DNA of 64,000 nucleotides, from positions 1 through 64,000 of the forward strand of contig NZ_JARXWB010000023.1 in the NCBI RefSeq assembly GCF_029892425.1, in the 5' to 3' direction. Each line of letters starts with the position of its first letter. Positions within the stretch are counted from its first letter, which is position 1. Below are positions 30,650 to 39,797 of this stretch, one piece after another. The notes below the pieces were generated by a model. It saw only the letters and a list, made by a program, of their open reading frames with translations, did no database searches and was not told where the DNA came from. The DNA comes from Bradyrhizobium sp. BR13661. Lineage in GTDB: Bacteria; Pseudomonadota; Alphaproteobacteria; Rhizobiales; Xanthobacteraceae. The position numbers and the translations under genes were made by a program.

Positions 30650-31530
30650 TCCACCACGCACTCCGCACCATCGATGACATAAGCGGCGTGCCGAAAATCC
30701 CTGATGGTGGCGACCTTGTCGGCGGACCAGTTCAGCAGCACGAAATATTTCGGCGGCCCGTTCGGCTGGTTCGGATCGAGCACCAGGATCGCGGGACGGC
30801 CATCGACCTGCCCCGCCACCAGATGCCAGTCGCTGATCTTCGAGTAATTGCCGAAATAGTTCGACACCTCGGCCTTGCCGTTCAGCCTGGTGCGGTTGAC
30901 GAGTTCGAGCCTGACGTCATCGGCGATCATGGCGCGGATCGCGTCGAAGTCGCGGGCGTTGAAATGGCTGACATAGGCGTTGAGCCGCGTGCGATCGGCG
31001 TCCGACAGGCCGGGCTGCGGCCCGTCGTCGGGCTCCTCGGCAAGCTCACGCAGCTGCGCGCGTCCACGATGCAGCGCGGCCTTCACCGCCGGCAGGCTGA
31101 AATCCATGATGTCGCAGACCTCGGCCAGCGAGCAACCGAGCACGTCCATCAGGATCACGCTGGATCTCTGCGCCGTCGGCAGCCGCATGAAGGTGCGCAG
31201 GCTGGTCGCTGCGATCTGACGGCTTTCGACCTCATCGAGCCGGTCGGCGAGCATGTCCACCTCCTCAGCTGAATGCAGCGCTTCCTGCCGGGTGCGACGA
31301 CGCAGGAAATCCAGCGCGGTGTTGTGCGCGATGCGGAACAGCCAGCCTTGCGGATTGACGATGGGCGCGGCCGATCGCTGCGCTTCCATCGCCTTGATCA
31401 GCGCATCCTGCAACACATCCTCACCGTCGATGACCGAACCGACCATGCGCGCGCAATAGCGATGCAGCTTCGGCCGCATCGCCGCCAGCAGGGCCTCGAT
31501 ATCGACGGTGGCCGGCGGGTCTGGCGCCAT
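30640..31530 (-). CDS. ECF sigma factor with C-terminal SnoaL-like domain
   Basis: A 296-residue protein. Residues 1-165 hold sigma region 2 (YCARMVGSVIDGEDVLQDALIKAM, then GWLFRIAHNTALDFLRRR) and region 4 (LPTAQRSSVILMDVLGCSLAEVCDIM, then PAVKAALHRGRAQL). Residues 185-296 (YVSHFNARDFDAIRAMIADDVRLELV onward) form a SnoaL/NTF2-like domain, as in SigJ/ECF41-type factors where that extension replaces an anti-sigma factor. ATG 31530 was selected; the open frame beyond it lacks domain similarity. The next gene upstream on this strand is a small unknown protein that may be co-expressed. Target promoters unknown. Confidence 0.82.
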   Translation of the reverse strand: MAPDPPATVDIEALLAAMRPKLHRYCARMVGSVIDGEDVLQDALIKAMEAQRSAAPIVNPQGWLFRIAHNTALDFLRRRTRQEALHSAEEVDMLADRLDEVESRQIAATSLRTFMRLPTAQRSSVILMDVLGCSLAEVCDIMDFSLPAVKAALHRGRAQLRELAEEPDDGPQPGLSDADRTRLNAYVSHFNARDFDAIRAMIADDVRLELVNRTRLNGKAEVSNYFGNYSKISDWHLVAGQVDGRPAILVLDPNQPNGPPKYFVLLNWSADKVATIRDFRHAAYVIDGAECVVDQG

Positions 31531-31550
31531 TGCGTCTCCGTTTCGTCGGG

Positions 31551-31862
31551 TCAGGACTCGTCCAGCATATGGTAGTTGCCGACGATTCTCACGCTGCGAA
31601 CCAGCGGCGGCTCGATGCAGCGATCGCGAATGCCGTCCTGGAACACCTGAAATGCCTTCAGTTTCGGGATCGGGCTCGCGCCGTCCTCGGCCGCGGCCTC
31701 GACGAGGTGGATGAAGGTGTCGTCCTCCAGCCGCAGCGTCAGATAGCGCACGCCCGCGGGGCTCGCCGCCTTCAACTCGGCAAACACGGCCGAAACCAGC
31801 TCGGCGTTCTTGTCGGCCAGCTCCGGCTTGGCCTTGTACCTGATCAACGTCCTTCGCATCAT
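31551..31862 (-). CDS. Small hypothetical protein upstream of the sigma factor
   Basis: A 103-residue protein starting MMRRTLIRYKAKPELADKNA, then ELVSAVFAELKAASPAGVRYLTLRLEDDTFIHLVEA. The alternating strands suggest a dimeric alpha-beta barrel (ABM-like). GAGGAG precedes the ATG pair by about 5 nt. It ends 20 bp before the sigma-factor start and shares its strand, so they are probably co-transcribed. It could be the direct output or a ligand-handling partner of the sigma factor, but nothing in the sequence proves it. Confidence 0.65.
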   Translation of the reverse strand: MMRRTLIRYKAKPELADKNAELVSAVFAELKAASPAGVRYLTLRLEDDTFIHLVEAAAEDGASPIPKLKAFQVFQDGIRDRCIEPPLVRSVRIVGNYHMLDES

Positions 31863-32051
31863 CAGCTCCTCGCTCATGTTTCCGGCTCGTCCATCGCGTC
31901 CCATTGGCCGCGTCACCCCCAAGACGATTCCGGGACGGCAAAGGATTCGGTCCCGAAAAGAATATTCCCGGACGCATCCTTTGCCCCGCCGGCCTCGTCT
32001 CAGCCGCAGAACGCGCCGCGACCGGGCGGCGCGACATACGGAGAGAGGGCA

Positions 32052-33458
32052 ATGCAGACCCCGACCAATCGCGCCGAGAAGAACTGGGTGCTTGGCGTCA
32101 CCGCGCTGGCATCCTTCATGATGGCGCTGGACGCCATGATCATCACGACGGCATTCGCGTCCATCCGCACCGAGTTCGGCAGCCCGGTCGAGACGCTGCA
32201 ATGGACCGTCAACGCCTTCAACCTGACCTTTGCCGTGCTGCTGCTGACCGGCGCCGCGCTCGGCGACCGCTTCGGCCGCCGCCGCATGTTCGCGGCCGGG
32301 ATCGGCCTGTTCGTCGTGGCATCGGCCGCCTGTGCGCTCGCAAGCAATGCCACCGCACTGATCGCCGCCCGCGCGCTGCAGGGCGCCGGCGCCGCGCTGG
32401 TGATGCCGCTGGCGATGGCGATCCTGAGCGGCACGTTCGGCCGCGAGGAGCGCGCCCGTGCCCTCGGCATCTTCAGCAGCATCACCGGCTGCGCGCTGAT
32501 CATCGGCCCCGCCATCGGTGGCTTCATCACCGAGCATTTTGGCTGGCGATGGGTGTTCTGGATCAACCTGCCGATCGGCCTGGTCGTGATCGCCCTGATC
32601 CTGGCGCGCTTGCGCGAGAGCTTCGGACCCGCCGCCGCCCTGGACATTCCCGGACTATTGCTGGTCGCCCTCGCCGCGCTGGCGCTGGTCTGGAGCCTGT
32701 TGCGCGGCAATGCCGTGGGATGGGCGAGCGCCGAGGTGATGGGTACGCTGCTGTCGGGCCTGGTCTTGGCGGCAGGGTTCGTGCTTTGGGAATTGCGTAC
32801 AGCCTCGCCGATGGTGCCGATGCGGCTGTTTGCATCGCGCGCGCTCGCCTCCGGCATGTCCGCAAGCGTCCTGTTCTATGCTGCGATGTATGGCGTCCTG
32901 TTCCTGCTGCCGCAGTTTCTGCAGGCCACGCTGGGCTTCGATGCCTTCGGCGCCGGTGTGCGCGTGCTGCCCTGGACGGCAACGCTGTTCGTCACCGCCC
33001 CGATCGCCGGCGCGGTCGTCAACAGACTTGGCGAGCGTCCGCTGGTGGTGACGGGATTGCTGATGCAGGCGATCGGCCTTGGCTGGATCGCGGGGATCGT
33101 GAGCCCTACGGTTCCCTACTCCGCCCTCGTCACGCCGCTGGTGCTGGCGGGTGTCGGCGTCTCGATGGCGATGCCGGCCGCGCAGAACGCCATTCTCAGC
33201 TCGGTTGCGGTCGCCGAAATGGGCAAGGCGTCCGGCATCTTCAACATGGGCCGCTTCCTCGGCGGCATGTTCGGCATCGCTGCGATGGTGGCGAACTTCG
33301 CGGCCCATGGCGGCGTCGATTCGGCCGCGCATTTCGAGAGCGGATTTGCGGCAGCCATGGGCCTCGCCGCAATGCTGTCGCTGGCCGGCGCGATTGCCGG
33401 GTTGTTCCTGCCAACGCGGCAACGGACCGCCGTCGCGGCTGCGCCACAGGATGCTTGA
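32052..33458 (+). CDS. MFS efflux transporter, DHA2 (14-helix) family
   Basis: A 468-residue transporter with the DHA2 hallmarks: SFMMALDAMIITTAFASIRTEFG at helix 1, WTVNAFNLTFAVLLLTGAALGDRFGRRRMF, and ALQGAGAALVMPLAMAI. Members such as EmrB/QacA export drugs and other hydrophobic compounds by proton antiport. It is divergent from the sigma-factor pair. A CGGGAC-N13-GTCCCG inverted repeat at 31931-31955 lies in the shared promoter region and could be an operator. AGAGAGGGC precedes the ATG. Confidence 0.86.
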   Translation: MQTPTNRAEKNWVLGVTALASFMMALDAMIITTAFASIRTEFGSPVETLQWTVNAFNLTFAVLLLTGAALGDRFGRRRMFAAGIGLFVVASAACALASNATALIAARALQGAGAALVMPLAMAILSGTFGREERARALGIFSSITGCALIIGPAIGGFITEHFGWRWVFWINLPIGLVVIALILARLRESFGPAAALDIPGLLLVALAALALVWSLLRGNAVGWASAEVMGTLLSGLVLAAGFVLWELRTASPMVPMRLFASRALASGMSASVLFYAAMYGVLFLLPQFLQATLGFDAFGAGVRVLPWTATLFVTAPIAGAVVNRLGERPLVVTGLLMQAIGLGWIAGIVSPTVPYSALVTPLVLAGVGVSMAMPAAQNAILSSVAVAEMGKASGIFNMGRFLGGMFGIAAMVANFAAHGGVDSAAHFESGFAAAMGLAAMLSLAGAIAGLFLPTRQRTAVAAAPQDA

Positions 33459-33510
33459 CGCTCATGAACCGAAACCAGCGGACCCGGCAAGGGCGCCTCA
33501 CCCGATCACC

Positions 33511-33714
33511 TCACCGGCTCGGCTGCTCCGTTGGAGCGGACTCGGATGCCGGAGCGATGCGGCGCGGCGCCTGTGGTCGTGCGTGCGGCGGACGCAAGGT
33601 CGCGTCGTTGTTGGGCTTGGTGATCGCAGGCGACGCCGGATCGGCCGGCTCGGCTCGCAGCGGAGCGGCGTAAAGTGTTGCAGCAAGAAAGCCGATCGCA
33701 ATTGTCTTACCCAT
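33511..33714 (-). CDS. Small exported protein (67 aa)
   Basis: MGKTIAIGFLAATLYAAPLRAEP is a convincing signal peptide, and the remaining 45 residues are proline- and serine-rich (ITKPNNDATLRPPHARPQAPRRI) and probably unstructured. GGAGGGG lies about 6 nt before the ATG on the minus strand. Family not recognised. It is downstream of the dehydrogenase/sugar ABC operon on the same strand, 83 bp after the last stop, but may be transcribed separately. Confidence 0.5.
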   Translation of the reverse strand: MGKTIAIGFLAATLYAAPLRAEPADPASPAITKPNNDATLRPPHARPQAPRRIAPASESAPTEQPSR

Positions 33715-33797
33715 CGCAGACCCCTCCGCAGGCAGGCAGCCCGCATGGCAGCGCTCAAGCGTGGCGAAGGTAAGGCAAAAAGCAGCTCGTCCGCGCG

Positions 33798-34889
33798 TCA
33801 TCGCCTCGTTGCGCTTGCCCCTCCCGGCCGCCAGCCGCGATATTTCGGATGGTCCTTGCCGATCGGCAGCGCCACCGGCGCGCCTGACTCCGCAGCATGA
33901 TAGAGCGCGGTGATCAGCTCCAGCGAACGCCGCGCGTCCGGAAGCGTCACCGGCAACGGGCCGCCTGATTCCAGCGCCTGATGATAGGCCGCCATCAAGC
34001 CCTCGAACCGCGATGGCACGAACGCAAAGCCATCCAGCGCCTTGGCGATACGCGCCTCGGACTCCGGCGAGGTCGCGATGATCTGCCAGGGATCGTCGCC
34101 CGGTGCATAAGGCGAAAGCGAGCTCTCGAAGGTGACGTGCTCGAAGCAGAACCTGAGACGGCTGATCTCCTTCGCCGATCCCAGCGTCGCGGCCAGCGAA
34201 GCCAGCGCGCCGCTTTCCATCACAAGGCTCGCCACTGCGCAGTCCTCAACCTCGATCGCGTTCACGCGCGTTGCGGTACGCGCATACACCTCGGCAATGT
34301 CGCCCATCAGCCAGGTCAGGATGTCGTGGGAATGGATGGCGTGGGTGAGCAGCGCCCCGCCCAGCTCGGTCTCGAAGCGGCCGCGCCACGGCACCGAATA
34401 GTAGGCGGCGCCGCGCAGCCAGGCGGTCTCGATGGTCGCAAGATAAGGCTTGCCGGCGAGACCGAGCTCGATGATGCGCCGCGCCTTCTGCAGGCCGTTG
34501 CCGAAGCGATACTGGAACACCGGCATGATGCGCCCGCGCGCTCCCGCCTCAGTGGCGGTGATCTGGTCGATCTCGTGCAGCGAGCCGACCAGCGGCTTTT
34601 CGCAGACGACGTGCTTGCCCGCCGCAAGCGCCGCCATGATTTGCGGAAAGTGCAGCGTCGGCGGCGTGCAGATATCGACGATGTCGATATCGTCCATCGC
34701 CAGCACCTCGTCGAACGAGGTGGTCCGGCGGGCGACCTCGAACTCATCGCCGACGGTGGCGAGGCGCTCGTGGCTCAGGTCGCAGAGCACCTGCAGATCG
34801 AACTGATCGCGCAAGCGGGCATAACCCTCGGCGATGTGGCTGCGGCCGATGCCAAGGCCGATAACGGCAACTGTCCTACGCTTCGACAT
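33798..34889 (-). CDS. Gfo/Idh/MocA family oxidoreductase
   Basis: A 363-residue NAD(P)-dependent dehydrogenase. The Rossmann motif is VAVIGLGIGRSHIAEGYA; VDICTPPTLHFPQIMAALAAGKHVVCEKPLVGS carries the family's E-K-P catalytic motif; THAIHSHDILTWLMGDI contributes the active-site histidine region. The start is three bases after the stop of a second family member. Acting on sugars or inositol-like polyols imported by the adjacent ABC system is the likely role. Which substrate each enzyme uses is not visible. Confidence 0.86.
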   Translation of the reverse strand: MSKRRTVAVIGLGIGRSHIAEGYARLRDQFDLQVLCDLSHERLATVGDEFEVARRTTSFDEVLAMDDIDIVDICTPPTLHFPQIMAALAAGKHVVCEKPLVGSLHEIDQITATEAGARGRIMPVFQYRFGNGLQKARRIIELGLAGKPYLATIETAWLRGAAYYSVPWRGRFETELGGALLTHAIHSHDILTWLMGDIAEVYARTATRVNAIEVEDCAVASLVMESGALASLAATLGSAKEISRLRFCFEHVTFESSLSPYAPGDDPWQIIATSPESEARIAKALDGFAFVPSRFEGLMAAYHQALESGGPLPVTLPDARRSLELITALYHAAESGAPVALPIGKDHPKYRGWRPGGASATRR

Positions 34890-34892
34890 CTG

Positions 34893-35900
34893 TTACGCTC
34901 TTCCTTCCGCCATCGCCTGCGCGGTGAGCGCCAGCTCCATGGCCTTGAAGCAGCGCGCCTGCGGGATCGCGGTCTCGGTGCGGTTGAGCACGTCGAAAAT
35001 GAGCTGACGGCCATAGGGCAATTCGATATTGGAACAGTCGATCCGGTGGACACCCTTGCGATCGACCATGATGAGATGGTCTATGCCCTCTTGCCCTGCG
35101 ACATCGATATATTTGCGCAGCTCCATGTAGCCCTCGGTGCCCAAGATGGTGATGCGGCCGTCGCCCCAATTGGGCAGGCCGTCGGGAGTGAACCAGTCGA
35201 CGCGGATGTAGCCGGTGACGTCACCGGTCTGCAGCATCATCTCGCCGAAATCCTGGAATTCCGGTTTGTCAGGATTGGCGCGGTTGGCGACCGTGGCGCT
35301 CACGACTTTGGCATCGAGCGCGTCGGCGAAGAACAGGAACTGCTCGCATTGATGCGAGGCGATGTCGGTGAGGACGCCGCCGGTGCGCTCGCGCGAATAG
35401 AACCAGTCGGGCCGCGGCAGATTCTTCAGCTTGTGCGGGCCGAGCCCGACGGTGTTGATGACCTTGCCGATGGCGCCTGATGCGATCAGCTCGCCGGCCT
35501 TCACGGTGCAGCGGGTCTCGAAATGCTCGGAATAGCAGATCGAATAGATCCGCCTGGTCTCGGCCTGGACCCGGCGCACCTCGGCCAGTTGCTCCAGCGA
35601 GGTCATGCCCGGCTTGTCGCTCATATAGTCCTTGCCGTGGCGCATCACCTCGATGCCGAGCGGCGCGCGGTCGGCGGGGATGCCGGACGAGAGGATCAGC
35701 GCGATGCTCTTGTCCTCGAGCAGTCTCGCGCGCTCGGCCACGCGCGGCGCCTGCGGATATTTAGCCGCGAACGCGTTGGCGAGATCATCCTCGGGGGCGT
35801 GAAAGCCGACCAGCTCCGCGCCGGCGTTCAGCAGGCACTGGACCTGACCATAGATGTGAGCGTGATTGATGCCAATCGCGGCGAAACGCAATTTGCTCAT
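34893..35900 (-). CDS. Gfo/Idh/MocA family oxidoreductase
   Basis: A 335-residue member of the same fold as the next gene but clearly different in sequence: FAAIGINHAHIYGQVQCLLNAG at the cofactor end, DYMSDKPGMTSLEQL where EKP is replaced by DKP, and VLTDIASHQCEQFLFFADALDAK for the catalytic region. Two unlike dehydrogenases at the end of a sugar operon suggest successive oxidation and reduction, as in epimerisation through a keto-sugar. It follows the MalG-like permease by 49 bp. Confidence 0.84.
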   Translation of the reverse strand: MSKLRFAAIGINHAHIYGQVQCLLNAGAELVGFHAPEDDLANAFAAKYPQAPRVAERARLLEDKSIALILSSGIPADRAPLGIEVMRHGKDYMSDKPGMTSLEQLAEVRRVQAETRRIYSICYSEHFETRCTVKAGELIASGAIGKVINTVGLGPHKLKNLPRPDWFYSRERTGGVLTDIASHQCEQFLFFADALDAKVVSATVANRANPDKPEFQDFGEMMLQTGDVTGYIRVDWFTPDGLPNWGDGRITILGTEGYMELRKYIDVAGQEGIDHLIMVDRKGVHRIDCSNIELPYGRQLIFDVLNRTETAIPQARCFKAMELALTAQAMAEGRA

Positions 35901-35949
35901 GATTTTTCTTCTCTCATTGGTGGTTCATGCAGGGATGCGTCCTGTAACG

Positions 35950-36822
35950 TCAACCCTTCAACCCGGTGGTCGCGATGCCGTCGATCAACAGGCGCTGGAA
36001 GAACAGGAAGAGGGCGAACAGCGGCAGCAGCGTCAGCGTCGACATCGCGAACAGCGCGCCCCAGTCGGACTTGCCGGTGGAATCGACGAAGCTGCGCAAG
36101 CCGAGCTGCACCGTGTAGGAGTTCATGTCATTGAGATAGATCAGCGGCCCGAAGAAGTCGTCCCAGGTCCAGATGAAGGTGAACACGGCGGCCGTGGCCA
36201 GCGCCGGTACCGACAGCGGCAGGATCACGATCCAGTAGATGCGCCAGGGTCCGCAGCCGTCGATCATCGCGGCCTCGTCGAGCTCGCGCGGGATCGCGCG
36301 GAAGAACTGCACCAGCAGGAAAATGAAGAAAGCGTCCACCGCGAGGAATTTCGGCACGATCAACGGCAGGAAGGTGTCGACCCAGTCGAGATTGAGGAAC
36401 AGGATGTATTGCGGGATCAGCGTGACGTGATACGGCAGCATCAAGGTGCCGAGCATCAGCGCGAACCAGAATTTCTGGCCGCGGAACTTGAGCCGGGCGA
36501 ACGCATAGGCCGCTAGCGAGCACGACATCACGTTGCCGACCACGCTGCACAGCGACACCACGAGCGAGTTCAGGAAGAATTTGCCGAAGGTGACCTGCAA
36601 GCCTGACCAGCCGCGCCAATAGGCGGCGAGGCTGAAATTGCGCGGCCATAGCGAGGTGGTGCCGAAGATGTCGCTGTCCGGCTTGAACGAGCTCGCCAGC
36701 ATCCACAGCAGCGGATACAGCATGGCGATCGAGGCGAGGCACAGCACGACGTGATAGATGAGCGCGCGTCGGCGTGGATTGCGCGGGGGCGAAACGTCAT
36801 CCGGTGTCGCGAGATCAGCCAT
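35950..36822 (-). CDS. Carbohydrate ABC transporter permease (MalG-like)
   Basis: A 290-residue protein with six membrane helices, a long first periplasmic loop and the EAA motif in ELDEAAMIDGCGPWRIYWIVILPLSVPAL, typical of the CUT1 carbohydrate family. It starts eight bases inside the end of the MalF-like permease gene. Together they make the channel. No ATPase is encoded in the operon, so a shared MsmK/UgpC-type ATPase elsewhere is required. Confidence 0.88.
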   Translation of the reverse strand: MADLATPDDVSPPRNPRRRALIYHVVLCLASIAMLYPLLWMLASSFKPDSDIFGTTSLWPRNFSLAAYWRGWSGLQVTFGKFFLNSLVVSLCSVVGNVMSCSLAAYAFARLKFRGQKFWFALMLGTLMLPYHVTLIPQYILFLNLDWVDTFLPLIVPKFLAVDAFFIFLLVQFFRAIPRELDEAAMIDGCGPWRIYWIVILPLSVPALATAAVFTFIWTWDDFFGPLIYLNDMNSYTVQLGLRSFVDSTGKSDWGALFAMSTLTLLPLFALFLFFQRLLIDGIATTGLKG

Positions 36823-37759
36823 CGTAATGCACCCAGTAGCGCGATGACAGGAAGGACAACGCGGTGAAGGCCGCGATGATCACCACCAGCACCCAGGCCA
36901 GCGCGGAGGCATAGCCCATGCGGAAATAGGCAAAGGCCTCCTGGTAGAGATAGAGCGTGTAGAACAGGGTTGCGTCGATCGGCCCGCCGGTGCCGCCGCT
37001 GATGATGAAGGCCGGCGTAAACGCCTTGAAGGCGTCGATGGTCTGCACCACGACGTTGAAGAACAGCACCGGCGTCAGCAGCGGCAGCGTGATCCGCCAG
37101 AACTGCTGGTTGCGGCTGGCGCCGTCGATCTCCGCGGCCTCATAGACGTCCTTCGAGATCTGGCGGAGGCCGGCGAGAAAGATGATCATCGGCGAGCCGA
37201 ATTGCCACACGCTCAGCGCCACCAGCGTGTAGATCGCGGTGTCGGGATTGGAGATCCAGCTCGGTCCATGGATGCCGAAAATCTTCAGGGCCTGGTTGAG
37301 CAGGCCGTCGCTGGCAAACAACTGGCGCCACAGCACGGCGACAGCAACGCTGGCGCCGATCAGCGACGGCAGATAGAAGATCGCCCGGTACAGCGGCAGA
37401 CCGCGCAGGCCCCGGTTCAGCATCATGGCGACCAGCAGCGCGAAGGCGAGCTTGAGCGGCACCGATAGCGCCACATAGAGAAAGGTGACGTGCATCGCCG
37501 CGCTGAACTTGGGATCGCTGGTTGCGATGCGGACATAGTTGGCGGCGCCGACCCAGCGCGGATTGCTGAGCAGGTCGTAATCCGTGAACGACAGATACAA
37601 CGAGATCAGCGCGGGCCCCAGCGTGAGCCCGAAAAAGCCGATCAGCCAGGGCGCAAGAAACAGATAACCCGTCGCGCTCTCGCGCCAGGACGATTCAGCC
37701 ACCGGCGCGGCTGGCAAGGCCTGCCTCGTGGTCGCAGCGTCGATCAGCGTATCCGCCAC
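36815..37759 (-). CDS. Carbohydrate ABC transporter permease (MalF-like)
   Basis: A 314-residue permease begun at GTG 37759, five bases after the binding-protein stop; the long open frame upstream overlaps that gene and has no membrane segments. Six helices follow a 25-residue cytoplasmic tail, with the EAA motif in VYEAAEIDGASRNQQFWRITLPLLTPVL. Helix 1 reads GYLFLAPWLIGFFGLTLGPALISLYLSF. Forms a heterodimer with the MalG-like protein. CUT1 family, sugar or polyol substrate. Confidence 0.86.
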   Translation of the reverse strand: MADTLIDAATTRQALPAAPVAESSWRESATGYLFLAPWLIGFFGLTLGPALISLYLSFTDYDLLSNPRWVGAANYVRIATSDPKFSAAMHVTFLYVALSVPLKLAFALLVAMMLNRGLRGLPLYRAIFYLPSLIGASVAVAVLWRQLFASDGLLNQALKIFGIHGPSWISNPDTAIYTLVALSVWQFGSPMIIFLAGLRQISKDVYEAAEIDGASRNQQFWRITLPLLTPVLFFNVVVQTIDAFKAFTPAFIISGGTGGPIDATLFYTLYLYQEAFAYFRMGYASALAWVLVVIIAAFTALSFLSSRYWVHYDG

Positions 37760-37764
37760 CGCGT

Positions 37765-39057
37765 CTAACCGCGCGCCAGTACGGCGGACGCTTCGGCAAC
37801 AAACTGCTTGGCGCCGTCTGCGGGGGTGAGACGGCCGAAACCGACCTGCTCGTTGACGCGCCGCAGCACGCTCTGGATCTCGCCGGCGCCGCGCGGTGGC
37901 GGAGGCGGCAGCGGCCCGACCTTGTCGCTGATCAGGCTGATGTAGTCGACCATAGCGCGGCCGAGGTCGTCGAGCGTCGGCGTCACGACGCTGCGTATCG
38001 CTGACGAGGCCGGCACGCCGCGCTCGACACCGAGCAGCTTGCCGGCTTCGACGTCGGCGACGAAGTAACTGACCAGCTGAACCGCCGCCTCGGCCTGTTT
38101 CGACTGCGCCGAGACGCTCCACATCATCGCCGGCTTCAGATACTGGCCGGGTTTGGCGCCTTGGCCGCCATCCGGGAACGTGGAGAGGCCGAGCTTGCTC
38201 TTGTTGATGGCCTGGAAGCCGACCAGCTGGTTGGAGTGGGCGAAGGTCATCGCGACCTTGCCGAGCGACAACAGGTTCGAGTCGATCTCGCCGCGGTCGA
38301 GCGCCTGGACGTCAGGTGCGGCGCTGGCGCCGCGCTTGCGCATGTCGCTCCAGAAGGCGAGCCACTCGGTCATGTCCTTGTCGTCGTAGCCGACCTTGCC
38401 CTCGCCCGTGTACAGCGACTTGCCGCGCTGGGCGAGCCAGACCTCGAGCAGCGGCTCGTTGCCGCCGCCGTCCTCCATGCCGGTGAAGCCGTCGCGCTTG
38501 GCGGCCTTGGTGACCTCGGCGGCGAGGTCGCCGATGTCGCTCCAGGTCATGTTCCAGACCGGCTCTTTCAGGCCGAGACTCTGGATCAGCCCCTTGTCAT
38601 AGACCATCGCCGTCGAATTGAGGCCGAGGCTGACGCCGTAGATCTTGCCGTCGACCTTGCCGCTGTCGACCGCGGCCGGACTGAAATCCGAGAGGTTAAG
38701 GGCTTTCGGCACGTAGGTGTCGAGCGGCAGCAAGGCACCGCGGCGGGCGTATTCGAAGATATAGCGGTAGTCCATCTGCAGCACGTCGGCTGCGTTGCGA
38801 CCGGCGGTTTGCGTCGCAAGCCGCGCCCAATAGTCGGTCCAGCCCAGCGACTCGCCGGCGATGGTCATGTCAGGATGGCTACTTTGGTAGAGCTGATTGA
38901 CCTTGTCGGTGCGCTCCGCCCGTTCCTTGGCACCCCACCAGAACATGCGCAGCCGCACATCCCGCGCCGCAGCAGGCAAGGCGCCGAGGCTCACCAACGT
39001 TGCACCGCCGATAGCGGCTCCGATCACTGAACGACGCGACAGCGCAAAGCCGCTCAT
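37765..39057 (-). CDS. Carbohydrate ABC transporter substrate-binding protein
   Basis: A 430-residue family 1 binding protein with a twin-arginine-type leader: ALSRRSVIGAAIGGATLVSLGALPAAA. The mature sequence starts VRLRMFWWGAKERAERTDKV and contains LGWTDYWARLATQTAGRNAADVLQMD and GVSLGLNSTAMVYDKGL, as in CUT1 sugar binders. GGGAGGG precedes the ATG. First gene of the operon that continues with MalF-, MalG- and two Gfo/Idh/MocA-type genes. Tat leaders on binding proteins of this class are common in rhizobia. Confidence 0.88.
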   Translation of the reverse strand: MSGFALSRRSVIGAAIGGATLVSLGALPAAARDVRLRMFWWGAKERAERTDKVNQLYQSSHPDMTIAGESLGWTDYWARLATQTAGRNAADVLQMDYRYIFEYARRGALLPLDTYVPKALNLSDFSPAAVDSGKVDGKIYGVSLGLNSTAMVYDKGLIQSLGLKEPVWNMTWSDIGDLAAEVTKAAKRDGFTGMEDGGGNEPLLEVWLAQRGKSLYTGEGKVGYDDKDMTEWLAFWSDMRKRGASAAPDVQALDRGEIDSNLLSLGKVAMTFAHSNQLVGFQAINKSKLGLSTFPDGGQGAKPGQYLKPAMMWSVSAQSKQAEAAVQLVSYFVADVEAGKLLGVERGVPASSAIRSVVTPTLDDLGRAMVDYISLISDKVGPLPPPPPRGAGEIQSVLRRVNEQVGFGRLTPADGAKQFVAEASAVLARG

Positions 39058-39414
39058 GACTTTCCCTCCCTGACCTCGTGTCGATCAGGGCGCGAGTGAC
39101 CGGCCGATGACACAAGTTAACCGCCTGCCATTGCACGAGTTGAGCAACGTGCTTCTTTTTGCAAGCGAGGCGAAGGTAGCGGCTATGTCGGCTTTGTCAA
39201 ACGCGAGCCCGGCGCCTTCAGGCAGACACAAATATCCGCCCGGCGAGATCCAGGCTCAGCGGCCCATGTTCGGCGCGGAACCGCCGTGCTAGGCTCCGGC
39301 AGGGATCGGATTGCGATCCCGCAAATGAGCCGTGAAATGCGTGCGCCTTCAGGGGCACGACCGCCTCGGCGCAATTCTTATTCAAAAAATCATACAGAAC
39401 CATGGGAGACGAGC
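39058..39414. other. Divergent promoter region of the sugar operon
   Basis: It lies between the sugar operon (leftward) and the ABM-domain gene (rightward). A GCACG-N10-CGTGC inverted repeat at 39133-39152 may be an operator for the sugar operon, since no regulator gene is adjacent. The frame open over 39286-39414 lacks a ribosome binding site before the GTG at 39415. No other feature seen. Confidence 0.35.
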
Positions 39415-39711
39415 GTGACCGCTTTCAATACCGTGCGCTTTCGCGTGAAGCCCGGGCGCGATCAGGACTTTCTGGATGCCCACAAGAATATTGGAACAAC
39501 CTGGCCGGGTCTGGTGCATGCCAACATCATCAAGACCGGCGATCATGCCTATTGCATCATCGCCGAATGGCGTGACATCGACGCCTGCGTCAAAGCGCGG
39601 CCGGACATGATTTCCACCCTGAATTCATTTCGTGAAACGCTCGAAGATCTGGGCAACGGTCTTGGCGTTACCGATCCGGTGGCGGGTCCGGTCGTCCTGT
39701 CCTTGAAATAG
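39415..39711 (+). CDS. Small ABM-like dimeric alpha-beta barrel protein
   Basis: A 98-residue protein, MTAFNTVRFRVKPGRDQDFL onward, with the strand-helix-strand pattern of antibiotic-biosynthesis-monooxygenase-like domains (ANIIKTGDHAYCIIAEWRDIDAC). GTG start chosen for GGGAG about 7 nt upstream. Members are enzymes or ligand carriers of diverse function. No obvious operon partner; the TPR gene starts 86 bp further on. Confidence 0.65.
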   Translation: MTAFNTVRFRVKPGRDQDFLDAHKNIGTTWPGLVHANIIKTGDHAYCIIAEWRDIDACVKARPDMISTLNSFRETLEDLGNGLGVTDPVAGPVVLSLK

Positions 39712-39797
39712 CTTGCGTCGATGCCCCTCGGAAATAGCGCCAGCTTCACACCAGCTTCGCACCAGACATTGCCGTCGTCTCCATTTCTGGTCAGCTC

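Noticed and set aside
31531..32052. A longer start for the sigma factor on the minus strand
   Set aside because: The added part overlaps a small gene with a good ribosome binding site and has no sigma-domain similarity.
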